Below, piece after piece: positions 1-8,562 of a DNA stretch of 64,000 nt. The notes beneath the pieces are model-generated. The model made no database searches. It worked only from the letters and a program-made list of their open reading frames with translations, and had not been told where the DNA came from. The first letter of the stretch is position 1. Every line of letters starts with the position of its first letter. The translations under genes and the position numbers were made by a program. The DNA is from Thermaurantimonas sp046295455 (GTDB taxonomy: Bacteria > Bacteroidota > Bacteroidia > Flavobacteriales > Schleiferiaceae), in assembly GCA_046295455.1 (NCBI GenBank), contig JBKBNI010000006.1, forward strand, positions 1-64,000, read 5' to 3'.

Positions 1-2
1 CA

Positions 3-515
3 GGCGACACAGTAGGTGACCCATTCAAAGACACTTCAGGTCCTTCGATGAATATTCTCATCAAGCTCATGAGCAGTGTCTCATTGGTAATCGCACCACA
101 CATTGCCGTAGAAGATGTTTACAATGCGGGAGATTTTATTGAATCTGCGGGACGACTCCAATCTACTATGCCAGCAGAACAGCCTCATCCTGATGCAATT
201 GTAAATATTCAAGGCATAGGAAGTTTTTCCGTGCCGGTGCTCAATGCCGTTATAGAACAAAATGAAGACGGAAGTCTGAAAAGATGTGAATTATTGCTCG
301 ACAGAGAGGTCCTTGAGGCTTCGACAGGCATGGAGATCCACTCAAAAGTGGTCTTCATATCGAGCGTTGTACTTGCCTCTCCGGAAGATCTTACACGGTC
401 TGATATGAAAGGATACATATCCATTTACAAAGGCAAAGACCCAGTACAGGCTCGTGTATCGGCCAGATATGACGGAGCCATCCTTCATGAGGTTCAGATT
501 TACTTGGCTGAGTGA
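3..515 (+). CDS. hppA: Membrane proton/sodium-translocating pyrophosphatase, C-terminal part (5' truncated by window)
   Basis: The reading frame is already open at the left edge. It begins with the H+-PPase C-terminal signature GDTVGDPFKDTSGPS, then the last membrane helix (NILIKLMSSVSLVIAPHIA). This family hydrolyses pyrophosphate and pumps H+ or Na+ across the inner membrane. The family normally ends a few residues after this helix. Here about 125 further hydrophilic residues follow, ending in QIYLAE before TGA at 513-515. The tail has no membrane segment, has alternating beta-like stretches (VNIQGIGSFSVPVL, KGYISIYKG), and is not a domain I recognise. The ATG at 48 lies inside the conserved region, so it is not the real start. 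A terminator follows directly. Confidence 0.9.
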   Translation, partial: GDTVGDPFKDTSGPSMNILIKLMSSVSLVIAPHIAVEDVYNAGDFIESAGRLQSTMPAEQPHPDAIVNIQGIGSFSVPVLNAVIEQNEDGSLKRCELLLDREVLEASTGMEIHSKVVFISSVVLASPEDLTRSDMKGYISIYKGKDPVQARVSARYDGAILHEVQIYLAE

Positions 516-537
516 TCATTTTGAATATGAATGTAAA

Positions 538-567
538 AGGCGGCTTTCCGTGAAGCCGCTTTTTTTA
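538..567 (+). terminator. Rho-independent terminator after hppA
   Basis: Arms GCGGCTT (540-546) and AAGCCGC (553-559) enclose a 6-nt loop and are followed by a run of seven T. The hairpin lies 24 nt after the hppA stop codon and separates it from the thioredoxin gene. Confidence 0.85.
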
Positions 568-659
568 TTAATGCATTCATAATATACAGCATCTGTAACA
601 TAAATTACCTTATTTGAAAATCCCGATGGCCGTCCTTTGTCTACATAAAAATAATTTTT

Positions 660-1028
660 ATGCCAACCAAACAACTTACCTCGCAGGAATTTAAAGATTA
701 CATCTTTGATTATACAACTGAAAAAGAATGGAAATACAAAGGTGCCAGGCCTGCCTTAATTGATTTTTATGCGGACTGGTGTGCGCCGTGCCGCATGGTC
801 GCGCCAGTCTTGGAAGAGCTCTCCGAAGAGTACAAGGATAAGATTGATATCTACAAAGTAAACACCGAAGTCGAGGAAGAACTCTCGGCAGTGTTTGGAA
901 TTCAAAGCATTCCTACATTTCTTTTTATTCCGATGGAAGGACTTCCTATGATGCAACCGGGCGCACTGCCAAAAAATATATTTAAAAAAGCCATCGAAGA
1001 GCAATTGCTGCAAAATATAGAAGAATAA
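660..1028 (+). CDS. Thioredoxin family protein
   Basis: A 122-residue cytoplasmic thioredoxin fold with no signal peptide. The active site is W40-C-A-P-C44, in place of the usual WCGPC, and the cis-proline is in SIPT at about residue 85. The length is close to the usual ~110 with a longer N-terminal helix. It should act as a general protein disulfide reductase. The Gly-to-Ala change in the active site may shift its redox potential, which is inference. It is a single gene between two terminators, so it is probably transcribed alone. It could be a specialised thioredoxin rather than the main TrxA, so no symbol is given. Confidence 0.9.
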   Translation: MPTKQLTSQEFKDYIFDYTTEKEWKYKGARPALIDFYADWCAPCRMVAPVLEELSEEYKDKIDIYKVNTEVEEELSAVFGIQSIPTFLFIPMEGLPMMQPGALPKNIFKKAIEEQLLQNIEE

Positions 1029-1347
1029 CTCAGACAGCTTTATCTTAAATCTGTAAATCGCATTTTTGATCCATTGGAACGAATACGAAATTCGTCAAAG
1101 AATCACTGACTCCGACATTAAATTTTAGAGCAATCAAAAATCCCGGCCCTTTGAATCGATACATCAAAGGGCCTCTTTTATAATTCAAACAATATCAATA
1201 CAATATCTACCAAACTAATACACTCTGCACAAGGTGACAATTATCAGGCAGATCATTCTATTTCAATAATACTTTAGCTGCCGGATTTAGCATCAACCTA
1301 AGTCGTTTCTATTTTCGCAATCACTTTCTAACTCAAATTTTAATAAA
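1029..1347. other. Intergenic region between thioredoxin gene and pckG
   Basis: The 319-bp gap holds a strong hairpin terminator at 1145-1180. After that comes about 165 bp of AT-rich DNA that must contain the pckG promoter. Two imperfect -7 candidates are visible: TACTTTAG near 1269 and TATTTTCG near 1311. Neither has a well-placed TTG box, so no promoter is called. No open frame of note is present. Confidence 0.6.
1145..1180 (+). terminator. Rho-independent terminator upstream of pckG
   Basis: A perfect 10-bp stem, GGCCCTTTGA (1145-1154) with TCAAAGGGCC (1164-1173), has a 9-nt loop and a following TCTTTTAT tail. It lies about 115 nt after the thioredoxin stop. Confidence 0.85.
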
Positions 1348-3174
1348 ATGAGCGACTATTCCAAAGACGTAAAGCATGAAAAACTGCTTAAATGGGTCAA
1401 AAAAATGCAAGACTTGCTTAAGCCGGATCGAGTTTACTGGTGTGATGGCTCCGAAGAGGAGTACAAGGCTATCTGCGATGCTTTGGTAAAAAAAGGAACA
1501 TTTATACCCCTCAACGAAGAGAAGCGTCCGGGAAGTTTTGCATGTTTCTCCGACCCTTCTGATGTGGCACGTGTTGAAGACAGAACATTTATATGCAGCC
1601 TGAGAGAAGAAGATGCTGGACCCACGAATAACTGGATGGCACCCTCACAAATGAAGGCAATCCTGCATCCTCTGTTTGATGGGGCGATGAAAGGTCGGAC
1701 CATGTATGTGATTCCGTTTTGTATGGGGCCTATCGACTCGCCCTTGTCACAAATTGGAGTGCAGATTTCCGACAGCGAATACGTAGTAGTCAATATGCGT
1801 ATCATGACCCGCATGGGTAAGGCAGTGGTTGACAAGTTAGGCAAAGATGGATCATTTGTAGAGGCTGTTCACACAGTGGGCGCACCTTTGAGTCCCGGTC
1901 AGGCAGATGTAAAATGGCCATGCAATCCAAAAGTAAAATACATCGTTCACTATCCCGAAGAACGCAGCATCTGGTCGTATGGGTCCGGATACGGCGGAAA
2001 TGCCCTCTTGGGTAAGAAGTGCTTCGCACTGCGTATTGCATCTGTCATGGGACGCGATGAGGGCTGGCTTGCAGAGCATATGCTGATCCTTGGGGTAAAA
2101 GACCCTGCCGGCAATAAAAAATACGTGGCTGCAGCATTTCCAAGCGCCTGCGGTAAGACAAACTTTGCGATGCTCATTCCACCTAAAGGATTAGACAGCT
2201 GGGAAGTAACCACCATTGGCGACGATATAGCGTGGATACGCGAGGGTGAAGACGGTCGCTTGTATGCTATCAATCCGGAAGCAGGATATTTCGGCGTAGC
2301 TCCCGGAACAAGCGCCATTACCAATCCAAATGCCATGAAAACCATCAGTCGGAATACCATATTCACCAATGTAGGAGTGACTCCCGACGGCGATGTCTGG
2401 TGGGAAGGTATCGGCTGGCCAATGCCCGAAGGAACGATCAACTGGAAAGGAGAAGTCCACGACCCGAATTCAGGCGAACCTTGTGCCCATCCCAATGCCC
2501 GTTTTACTACACCTGCAGATCAAAATCCTGCAATTGATCCCGATTGGGAAAATCCTCAAGGAGTACCTATTTCAGCCTTTATTTTTGGTGGCCGTAGAAG
2601 TACTACAGTACCTTTAGTCTATCAGGCATTTAATTGGAATTTTGGAGTTTACACTGCTGCAACCATGGGCTCCGAAATGACTGCCGCAGCCTTCGGCCAG
2701 ATTGGAAAAGTGCGTCGCGATCCCTTTGCGATGCTTCCATTTGCGGGATATCACATGGCCGATTATTTCAATCACTGGCTCGACTTCGGACGTAAACTGA
2801 GCAATCCTCCAAGAATATTTGCGGTAAACTGGTTTAGAAAAGATAAAGACGGAAAATTCCTCTGGCCGGGATTTGGCGAAAATATGCGCGTTCTTAAATG
2901 GATCTTTCAGCGCGCCAGTGGGCAAACATCTGCCGTTGAAAGTCCTATTGGCTGGATGCCCAGATACAAAGACATTGACTGGAGCGGACTCGATTACAGT
3001 CAGCAACAGTTTGAAGAAGTCATGAGAATCGACACGAAAGAATGGAAAACTGAAGTGCTTTCACATCAGGAGCTTTTTGAGACGATGTATGACACCATCC
3101 CGAAAGAATTTTTCTACATGAGAGAACTCATACTATCCAGCATCTGGCGCAAACCAGATGACTGGCATATTTAG
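1348..3174 (+). CDS. pckG: Phosphoenolpyruvate carboxykinase (GTP)
   Basis: The enzyme interconverts oxaloacetate and PEP with GTP (EC 4.1.1.32), the first committed step of gluconeogenesis, in the cytoplasm. At 608 residues it has the length of the GTP class rather than the ~530 of the ATP class. The P-loop is F264-P-S-A-C-G-K-T-N272, and Cys268 is the hyper-reactive cysteine typical of GTP enzymes. FGGRR (substrate loop), the MGSEMTAAA segment and the FGENMRVLKW guanine-binding region are all visible. The ATG at 1348 starts MSDYSKD, a normal N-terminus. It is monocistronic, with terminators on both sides. Many Bacteroidota carry the ATP form, so the GTP form is informative about lineage. 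Confidence 0.96.
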   Translation: MSDYSKDVKHEKLLKWVKKMQDLLKPDRVYWCDGSEEEYKAICDALVKKGTFIPLNEEKRPGSFACFSDPSDVARVEDRTFICSLREEDAGPTNNWMAPSQMKAILHPLFDGAMKGRTMYVIPFCMGPIDSPLSQIGVQISDSEYVVVNMRIMTRMGKAVVDKLGKDGSFVEAVHTVGAPLSPGQADVKWPCNPKVKYIVHYPEERSIWSYGSGYGGNALLGKKCFALRIASVMGRDEGWLAEHMLILGVKDPAGNKKYVAAAFPSACGKTNFAMLIPPKGLDSWEVTTIGDDIAWIREGEDGRLYAINPEAGYFGVAPGTSAITNPNAMKTISRNTIFTNVGVTPDGDVWWEGIGWPMPEGTINWKGEVHDPNSGEPCAHPNARFTTPADQNPAIDPDWENPQGVPISAFIFGGRRSTTVPLVYQAFNWNFGVYTAATMGSEMTAAAFGQIGKVRRDPFAMLPFAGYHMADYFNHWLDFGRKLSNPPRIFAVNWFRKDKDGKFLWPGFGENMRVLKWIFQRASGQTSAVESPIGWMPRYKDIDWSGLDYSQQQFEEVMRIDTKEWKTEVLSHQELFETMYDTIPKEFFYMRELILSSIWRKPDDWHI

Positions 3175-3190
3175 TCATGTTGACCAGAAA

Positions 3191-3217
3191 AGCCCGGCTT
3201 TAATGCCGGGTTTTTGA
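3191..3217 (+). terminator. Rho-independent terminator after pckG
   Basis: CCCGGC (3193-3198) pairs with GCCGGG (3205-3210), followed by TTTTTGATTT. It begins 18 nt after the stop codon. Confidence 0.85.
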
Positions 3218-3401
3218 TTTAAAACCCATTCACATCATCCATCATTAAAGGCCGAGCTACTCAAACTAAAATGCCATGTGCACGCCAAATACAAAGTGGG
3301 AGGTTGGAACGTTGTGGGGTGTGTTTTAAATAACTTTTTACGTTCCCTCGTCGTTACAAATGTCGCTTAGGTTGCGAAATTTGACTTGGCAAATAAATTC
3401 C

Positions 3402-5219
3402 ATGGAGATTAGCGAGCACCTTTCAAACATCTTAAAAACCCTCCCCGAACGACCGGGAGTGTACCAGCACATTGACAAGGAAGGCACTATCCTCTACATT
3501 GGTAAAGCAAAAAATCTAAAGAAAAGAGTCTCCTCCTACTTTCAGAAAGATCATGGGAGCAGTAGGCTTACACTACTTGTGCGAAAGGTAGCTGACATTC
3601 AGACCATTGTAACGGATACTGAATTTGATGCCCTTTTATTGGAAAATAACCTGATCAAAAAATACCAACCTCGTTACAACATCAATTTAAAAGATGATAA
3701 AACGTATCCGTGGATTTGCATTACCAATGAAGAGTATCCACGCATCTTTCCGACCCGGAAAAAGGTAAACGACGGGTCATCCTACTACGGGCCCTATGCA
3801 TCCGTCAAAGTAATGCGCACAGTACTTGAATTGATCAGGACACTCTATCCGGTCAGAACCTGTAAAATGTATATGACCGAGCAAGGGGTGCAATCGGGTA
3901 AATACAAACTCTGTCTGGAATATCATATGGGCAACTGTAAAGGCCCCTGCGCCGGCCTGCAGTCCAAAGAAGAATACAATCGCGAAATAGAGGGCGCCCG
4001 TCATTTGATAAAAGGCCATCTGAACATCGTAAAACAAATCCTGACCGATCAGATGCACTCCCTGGCTGCAACGCTTCAATTTGAAGAGGCACAAAAAACC
4101 AAAGAAAAACTCGACGCCCTGCTGCGCTATCAGGCCAAATCCAGTGTGGTCGATTTCAACATAAAGGAGGCAGATGTATTTGCAGCGGTCAGTGCTGCCG
4201 AATATTGCTATGTCAACTACCTCAAAATCGTGGATGGAGGAGTTGTGCATAGTCTGTCGGAAGAATTCAAAAAAAAGATTGACGAAACAGAGAGCGAAAT
4301 ACTCGAGCTCGCGATACCTCACTTCCGAAAACTCTTTGAATCAGAGGCTCCTTTGATTATTACATCGCACCCCGTTGATCTTCAGCTCCCCAATGCTAAA
4401 ATCCTCACACCCGTACGCGGGGACAAGCGCGAATTGGTAAACCTAAGCCTCAAAAATGCCGGATATCACCGCCTCGAACGGCTGAAAAACCTCCAAATCA
4501 CCGACCCTGATAGCCATATCCATCGGCTGATGCAGCAGATGAAAGCCGACCTGAATCTCGATCAAGAGCCCCGTCACATCGAGTGTTTTGACAATTCAAA
4601 CATCATGGGCACAAATCCTGTGAGCGCCTGCGTGGTGTTTCGAAATGGTAAGCCGAGCAAAAGTGAATACAGACATTTTAATGTAAAAACAGTCGAAGGT
4701 CCAGACGATTTCGCTACAATGCGCGAAATTGTGTACCGGCGCTATAAGCGATTGCTGGACGAAGACCAGCCGCTACCCCATCTCATCGTGATCGATGGAG
4801 GCAAAGGGCAGCTCAACGCTGCCTGGAGCAGCCTAAAAGAACTGGGTATTGATCGCAAAGTACGCATCCTGGGTATAGCCAAGCGACTTGAAGAATTATA
4901 CTTCCCCGGAGATCCCCTGCCATTGATGCTCAATAAAAAATCCGAGACCTTAAAAGTGCTCCAGCAACTCAGAGACGAGGCACACCGATTTGGATTAAAA
5001 CATCACCGCAAGCGCCGAATCAGCACAGCCTTAAAAACAGAACTAACAGAAATTCCGGGAGTCGGAAGGTCCACAGAAGAAACCCTGATAAAAAAGTTTG
5101 GGAGTCTTTCAAAAATAAAAGCCTTAAACATAAATCAATTGGAAAAAGTCGTGGGTAAATCAAAAGCCCAAAAAATTTTTTCATACTTTCATGGCGAAAA
5201 TGCAGACAAGCCTCAATGA
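3402..5219 (+). CDS. uvrC: Excinuclease ABC subunit C
   Basis: UvrC makes the two incisions either side of bulky DNA lesions in UvrABC nucleotide excision repair. Domains in order are: GIY-YIG nuclease (GVYQHIDKEGTILYIGKAKN), a cysteine cluster (CLEYHMGNCKGPC), a UVR UvrB-binding motif around LQFEEAQKTKEKLDAL, the RNase H-like UvrC nuclease domain (ECFDNSNIMG, VIDGGKGQL), and a C-terminal helix-hairpin-helix (EIPGVGRSTEETLIKKFGS). The frame can be opened 14 codons earlier at 3360. The ATG at 3402 (MEISEHLSNIL) matches where UvrC proteins normally begin, giving 605 residues. The stop overlaps the next gene by ATGA, suggesting coupled translation. Confidence 0.95.
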   Translation: MEISEHLSNILKTLPERPGVYQHIDKEGTILYIGKAKNLKKRVSSYFQKDHGSSRLTLLVRKVADIQTIVTDTEFDALLLENNLIKKYQPRYNINLKDDKTYPWICITNEEYPRIFPTRKKVNDGSSYYGPYASVKVMRTVLELIRTLYPVRTCKMYMTEQGVQSGKYKLCLEYHMGNCKGPCAGLQSKEEYNREIEGARHLIKGHLNIVKQILTDQMHSLAATLQFEEAQKTKEKLDALLRYQAKSSVVDFNIKEADVFAAVSAAEYCYVNYLKIVDGGVVHSLSEEFKKKIDETESEILELAIPHFRKLFESEAPLIITSHPVDLQLPNAKILTPVRGDKRELVNLSLKNAGYHRLERLKNLQITDPDSHIHRLMQQMKADLNLDQEPRHIECFDNSNIMGTNPVSACVVFRNGKPSKSEYRHFNVKTVEGPDDFATMREIVYRRYKRLLDEDQPLPHLIVIDGGKGQLNAAWSSLKELGIDRKVRILGIAKRLEELYFPGDPLPLMLNKKSETLKVLQQLRDEAHRFGLKHHRKRRISTALKTELTEIPGVGRSTEETLIKKFGSLSKIKALNINQLEKVVGKSKAQKIFSYFHGENADKPQ

Positions 5220-7372
5220 CTCTCCGAAATTGTATTTGTTTTTTGGTCTTTGCCGCATATTTCTACTCATATTGTCAAAATCCTGGTATTGGATTAGCGC
5301 TTAGCGGGGGAGGTGCGCGTGCTTTGGCGCATGTGGGTGTCTTGCAGGTTATAGACTCTGCAGGCCTGCAGCTAGGTTATATCGCCGGTACAAGCATGGG
5401 TGCAGTGATAGGTGCATTCTATGCAATGGGCTATTCAGGCCATCAGATTCAGCAGATCATGAAGGCAGTTGATTGGCAGGCAGTAAGCGATAACAAGGTG
5501 CAGCGAAAGAACTTGTCATATTTTGACCGAAAGCAGTCCGATCGCTACCTCTTGAGCCTCCCTATCACAGAGACAGGGATCACTATACCTGCCGGCATTA
5601 ATTATGGCTATTTCATCCTTCAGAATTTATCGCGTCTGACGGTAAGTCATCCAGGTTATCAAGACTTCCGATCACTTCCGATCCCCTTCGTTTGCACGGG
5701 TACAGACATCGAAAGCGGTCTGCTCAAAGAGTTTGAGGAGGGGATTCTGAGCGATATTCTTCGTGCCAGCACGGCTTTTCCGAGTATATTCTCTCCCTAT
5801 GAGATCGATGGCCGACTGTATGTCGATGGGGGGGTGATGGACAATCTTCCCATTCATCTACTGACAAAGAGAGGCGTGCAGTACATCATTGCTTCTGACG
5901 TTCAGAATCCTGCCTATACAAAAAATCAGCTTACTTCAATCAATAAAATTCTTGAGCAAGCGGCCACATTTGCCAGTCAGAGAGCCTATGATGATTATAT
6001 CTGCAATGCCCAGATCCTGATACAGCCCAAAATGAATGAGGCCGGGCTGCTGAGTTTTGAGTACATGGACAGGCTGATCCAGGAGGGACGAAAAGTGGCA
6101 ATGCAGTACTGGGATACACTTGTTGCTCTGGCACAGAAATACCCTCGCACTACCCCATATAAAAAGGAATTGCCTCCTGAGAGCATTTATGTGGCCAATG
6201 TCAGAATTACCGGACCATCTGACATTAACGATCAATATATTTACAAGAAACTGGGTATTCGTAAAAATGAAAAAATATCCATCCAGAAAGTTCATTCTTT
6301 CATGGACCAGATTTATGGACGCAAAAATCACGAAATCATCAAATACGATTTGTATCCCATCACAGATACTTCCTATTCCTTAAATTTTTATTTCAAGTCA
6401 TTTAAATACAATCAGTATTTGAGGTTGGGTGTTCATTTTGACTCAGATTTTGGTAGTGCCTTTTTGTTCTCTTTTTACAAAAAAAATCTCCTGTTTAGCA
6501 ACTCGTTTCTGAATGTTGATCTCATACTGGGAGACAATCCCCGAGGTAATTTTATCTATTTTGCTGATAGAGGAGCTATACCGACCCTGGGGATCAGAGG
6601 CCAGTTTAATACCTTCAGAACACAATTGTTTGACGACGGAAGGCCTGTTAATTTCATAAATTATTTCGAAACGGGAGGGGATCTGTTTATACAATCGGTA
6701 ATCAACAGATCGTTTTTAATTACCGGAGGTATTCAGACTGAATATTTTAATTTGACTCCCACTCAGCCCGGTGATCCGTTGATACGCGATCATCTTTTGT
6801 ATTTAAATTATTTTGGACAGATTCAATATGACAATCTCAACCAAATTTTTAAGCCTCAGAAAGGTTCAAAATTTGAATTTACAGCCAGGGTGCTCTCACG
6901 TACCGAGCGGTATGAAGTCTTTATCAGACCGACAACTGTCTTGAGCGGTATGTTTATGCAGTCGATCGGATATGGCAGTGTCGGAATCAACCTTACGCTT
7001 CAATCTACCCTGTCATTTGGCAGCAATCAGTTTTTTCCCTATCGGGTATACATGGGAAGTTTTGGAAACAATTATTTTCAGCATATTTACAAATTTGCCG
7101 GATATCGTTTTATGGAGTTTTCGGGGCGCCAAAATGCCATAGTTCGTGGGGAGTTTTTCTTTAAAACCACTCCAAACCAATACGTCACTATTACATATAA
7201 TGTCGGAAAAATTGGTGAAGAAATCAATGATCTGATCACAAATCTCATTTTGGATGGTTTTGCTATCACATACAGCGTAAATACTCTGATTGGCCCTATT
7301 GAATTTTCACTCATGCGAAACAGTGTTACATCACGTGCCTTGGGGTATGTATCTGTGGGCTACTGGTTTTAA
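5216..7372 (+). CDS. Patatin-like phospholipase with C-terminal Omp85/BamA-type barrel
   Basis: A 718-residue protein with a signal peptide ending near residue 20 (YCQNPGIG). It then has a patatin domain: oxyanion-hole SGGGAR (30-35), nucleophile Ser60 in GTSMG, and catalytic Asp204 in DGG. From about residue 310 a POTRA-like segment leads into a beta-rich region of about 340 residues typical of the bacterial surface antigen (Omp85) barrel, ending in an aromatic residue (VSVGYWF). This layout matches the PlpD/type Vd class, a lipase displayed or released through its own barrel. It overlaps uvrC by four bases; the repair and outer-membrane functions appear unrelated. Confidence 0.88.
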   Translation: MTLRNCICFLVFAAYFYSYCQNPGIGLALSGGGARALAHVGVLQVIDSAGLQLGYIAGTSMGAVIGAFYAMGYSGHQIQQIMKAVDWQAVSDNKVQRKNLSYFDRKQSDRYLLSLPITETGITIPAGINYGYFILQNLSRLTVSHPGYQDFRSLPIPFVCTGTDIESGLLKEFEEGILSDILRASTAFPSIFSPYEIDGRLYVDGGVMDNLPIHLLTKRGVQYIIASDVQNPAYTKNQLTSINKILEQAATFASQRAYDDYICNAQILIQPKMNEAGLLSFEYMDRLIQEGRKVAMQYWDTLVALAQKYPRTTPYKKELPPESIYVANVRITGPSDINDQYIYKKLGIRKNEKISIQKVHSFMDQIYGRKNHEIIKYDLYPITDTSYSLNFYFKSFKYNQYLRLGVHFDSDFGSAFLFSFYKKNLLFSNSFLNVDLILGDNPRGNFIYFADRGAIPTLGIRGQFNTFRTQLFDDGRPVNFINYFETGGDLFIQSVINRSFLITGGIQTEYFNLTPTQPGDPLIRDHLLYLNYFGQIQYDNLNQIFKPQKGSKFEFTARVLSRTERYEVFIRPTTVLSGMFMQSIGYGSVGINLTLQSTLSFGSNQFFPYRVYMGSFGNNYFQHIYKFAGYRFMEFSGRQNAIVRGEFFFKTTPNQYVTITYNVGKIGEEINDLITNLILDGFAITYSVNTLIGPIEFSLMRNSVTSRALGYVSVGYWF

Positions 7373-7388
7373 TTAAAAACATACTTCT

Positions 7389-7940
7389 ATGAATTCAATT
7401 GTTAAGAAACATTCCGGTTTTTTTTACCTCCGTTATGTCTTTTTGTTATTATTCGGGATCTATGCCCTATTAGTACAATCTAATAATCCCAGGACACTCG
7501 TTTACACTCTTGGTATAACCTGGTTGGTAGTAGCGTTTATTACAGGCTTGATGTTTTATTTTAAAATCACAAAAAAGAAATTCTCTCTTGTTTATTTGGT
7601 TTTTCTGTTCATTGATCTAATTATTGCTGGTATTTTATTGTACAAATCTGAATTCATTGCAACTCACTTTGCAAAATTCATTGGGATACTCGCCATAATC
7701 ATGTCATTTTCGCTCATCGTGTACCGCTCGAAAAACGGTAGCAATATGGGACTATATGTGATGATGACCTTTATATTTATTTTTGGTTTTTTTCTGTTTT
7801 TTGATTCATTTGTGTCAGATGTTTTTACATCTTATCTGATAGCTATTTTTTTTACAATAGTTGGTTTAATGGGAATTCTTTTTACTGCCAGGATTCACCT
7901 CAATGAAAATAGAAAAATACCTGGAAAAGACAATAGTTAA
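7389..7940 (+). CDS. Six-helix inner-membrane protein, HdeD/DUF308-like
   Basis: A 183-residue, very hydrophobic protein with about six predicted membrane helices in three pairs (around residues 11-30, 36-58, 65-84, 88-107, 115-135 and 139-162) and a short charged C-terminal tail. The paired-helix layout and length resemble the HdeD/DUF308 group, which in some bacteria is linked to acid stress. The match rests on layout only. It starts 16 bp after the patatin gene stop and may be cotranscribed with it. No catalytic motif is visible. Confidence 0.6.
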   Translation: MNSIVKKHSGFFYLRYVFLLLFGIYALLVQSNNPRTLVYTLGITWLVVAFITGLMFYFKITKKKFSLVYLVFLFIDLIIAGILLYKSEFIATHFAKFIGILAIIMSFSLIVYRSKNGSNMGLYVMMTFIFIFGFFLFFDSFVSDVFTSYLIAIFFTIVGLMGILFTARIHLNENRKIPGKDNS

Positions 7941-7972
7941 ACTGTATACGTACATGCAAATTTGACTATTGC

Positions 7973-7980
7973 TACTTTTG
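7973..7980 (+). promoter_or_regulatory. Bacteroidota -7 box for the DUF1599 gene
   Basis: TACTTTTG matches TAnnTTTG exactly. It sits after a possible upstream TTG start codon (7962), so a transcript starting near 7985 could not use that codon. This decides for the ATG at 8010 as the gene start. No -33 TTG is seen at normal spacing. Confidence 0.55.
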
Positions 7981-8009
7981 ACCAAAACTCACAAATCCAC
8001 TGTTCTGAC

Positions 8010-8561
8010 ATGTACACACACACCCGGAAGCAGGCCGAGGAAGTAATAAATCAGTGTTTTCAACTGTATTCCAAGAAACTACTTGATTATGGCACGGCCT
8101 GGCGGATTCTGAGACTGCCATCACTCACAGACCAGATCTACATCAAAGCGCAGAGAATCCGGAACATCGAGGAGAAAAAAAAACAATTGGTAGTCGATAG
8201 TATCGAATCTGAATTCATCGGGATTGTTAACTATTCCATCATTGCGCTTATTCAGCTAGAACTCGGTGTGGCCAACCAAGCGGATATAGACCTCAAAACG
8301 GCAGAAGAACTCTTTTTGAAAAAATCTGAAGAAGTACTCAACCTGATGGATCAGAAAAATCATGACTACGGAGAAGCCTGGCGTGACATGAGAATATCGA
8401 GTTATACCGATATGATTTTGCAAAAATTATTGAGAATAAAACAAATAGAGCAAAATCAAGGTGGCACCATAGTATCTGAAGGCCTGGATGCAAACTACAT
8501 GGATATGGCCAACTATGCTATTTTTGCTCTGATTCGACTAAAAGAAGAAAAAAAAGTCTGA
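8010..8561 (+). CDS. DUF1599 domain protein
   Basis: A 183-residue soluble protein made of two homologous halves. Each carries a Y..K..DYG.AWR motif (LLDYGTAWRILRLPS, then NHDYGEAWRDMRISS) followed by a helix ending in NY.I.ALI. This duplicated layout is DUF1599 (nucleotide-modification-associated domain 1), found across Bacteroidota; its biochemical role is not established. The ATG at 8010 (MYTHTRKQAEEVINQ) is preferred over the TTG at 7962 because of the promoter position. The stop at 8561 is followed one base later by the DoxX gene, and this DUF1599-DoxX pairing is, to my knowledge, common in the phylum. Confidence 0.88.
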   Translation: MYTHTRKQAEEVINQCFQLYSKKLLDYGTAWRILRLPSLTDQIYIKAQRIRNIEEKKKQLVVDSIESEFIGIVNYSIIALIQLELGVANQADIDLKTAEELFLKKSEEVLNLMDQKNHDYGEAWRDMRISSYTDMILQKLLRIKQIEQNQGGTIVSEGLDANYMDMANYAIFALIRLKEEKKV

Positions 8562-8562
8562 G

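Noticed and set aside
1434..2495. Long minus-strand frames opposite pckG
   Set aside because: Several open frames of 60-181 codons lie antisense to the strongly conserved pckG. They have no family features and no promoter; they are shadows of a GC-biased coding strand.
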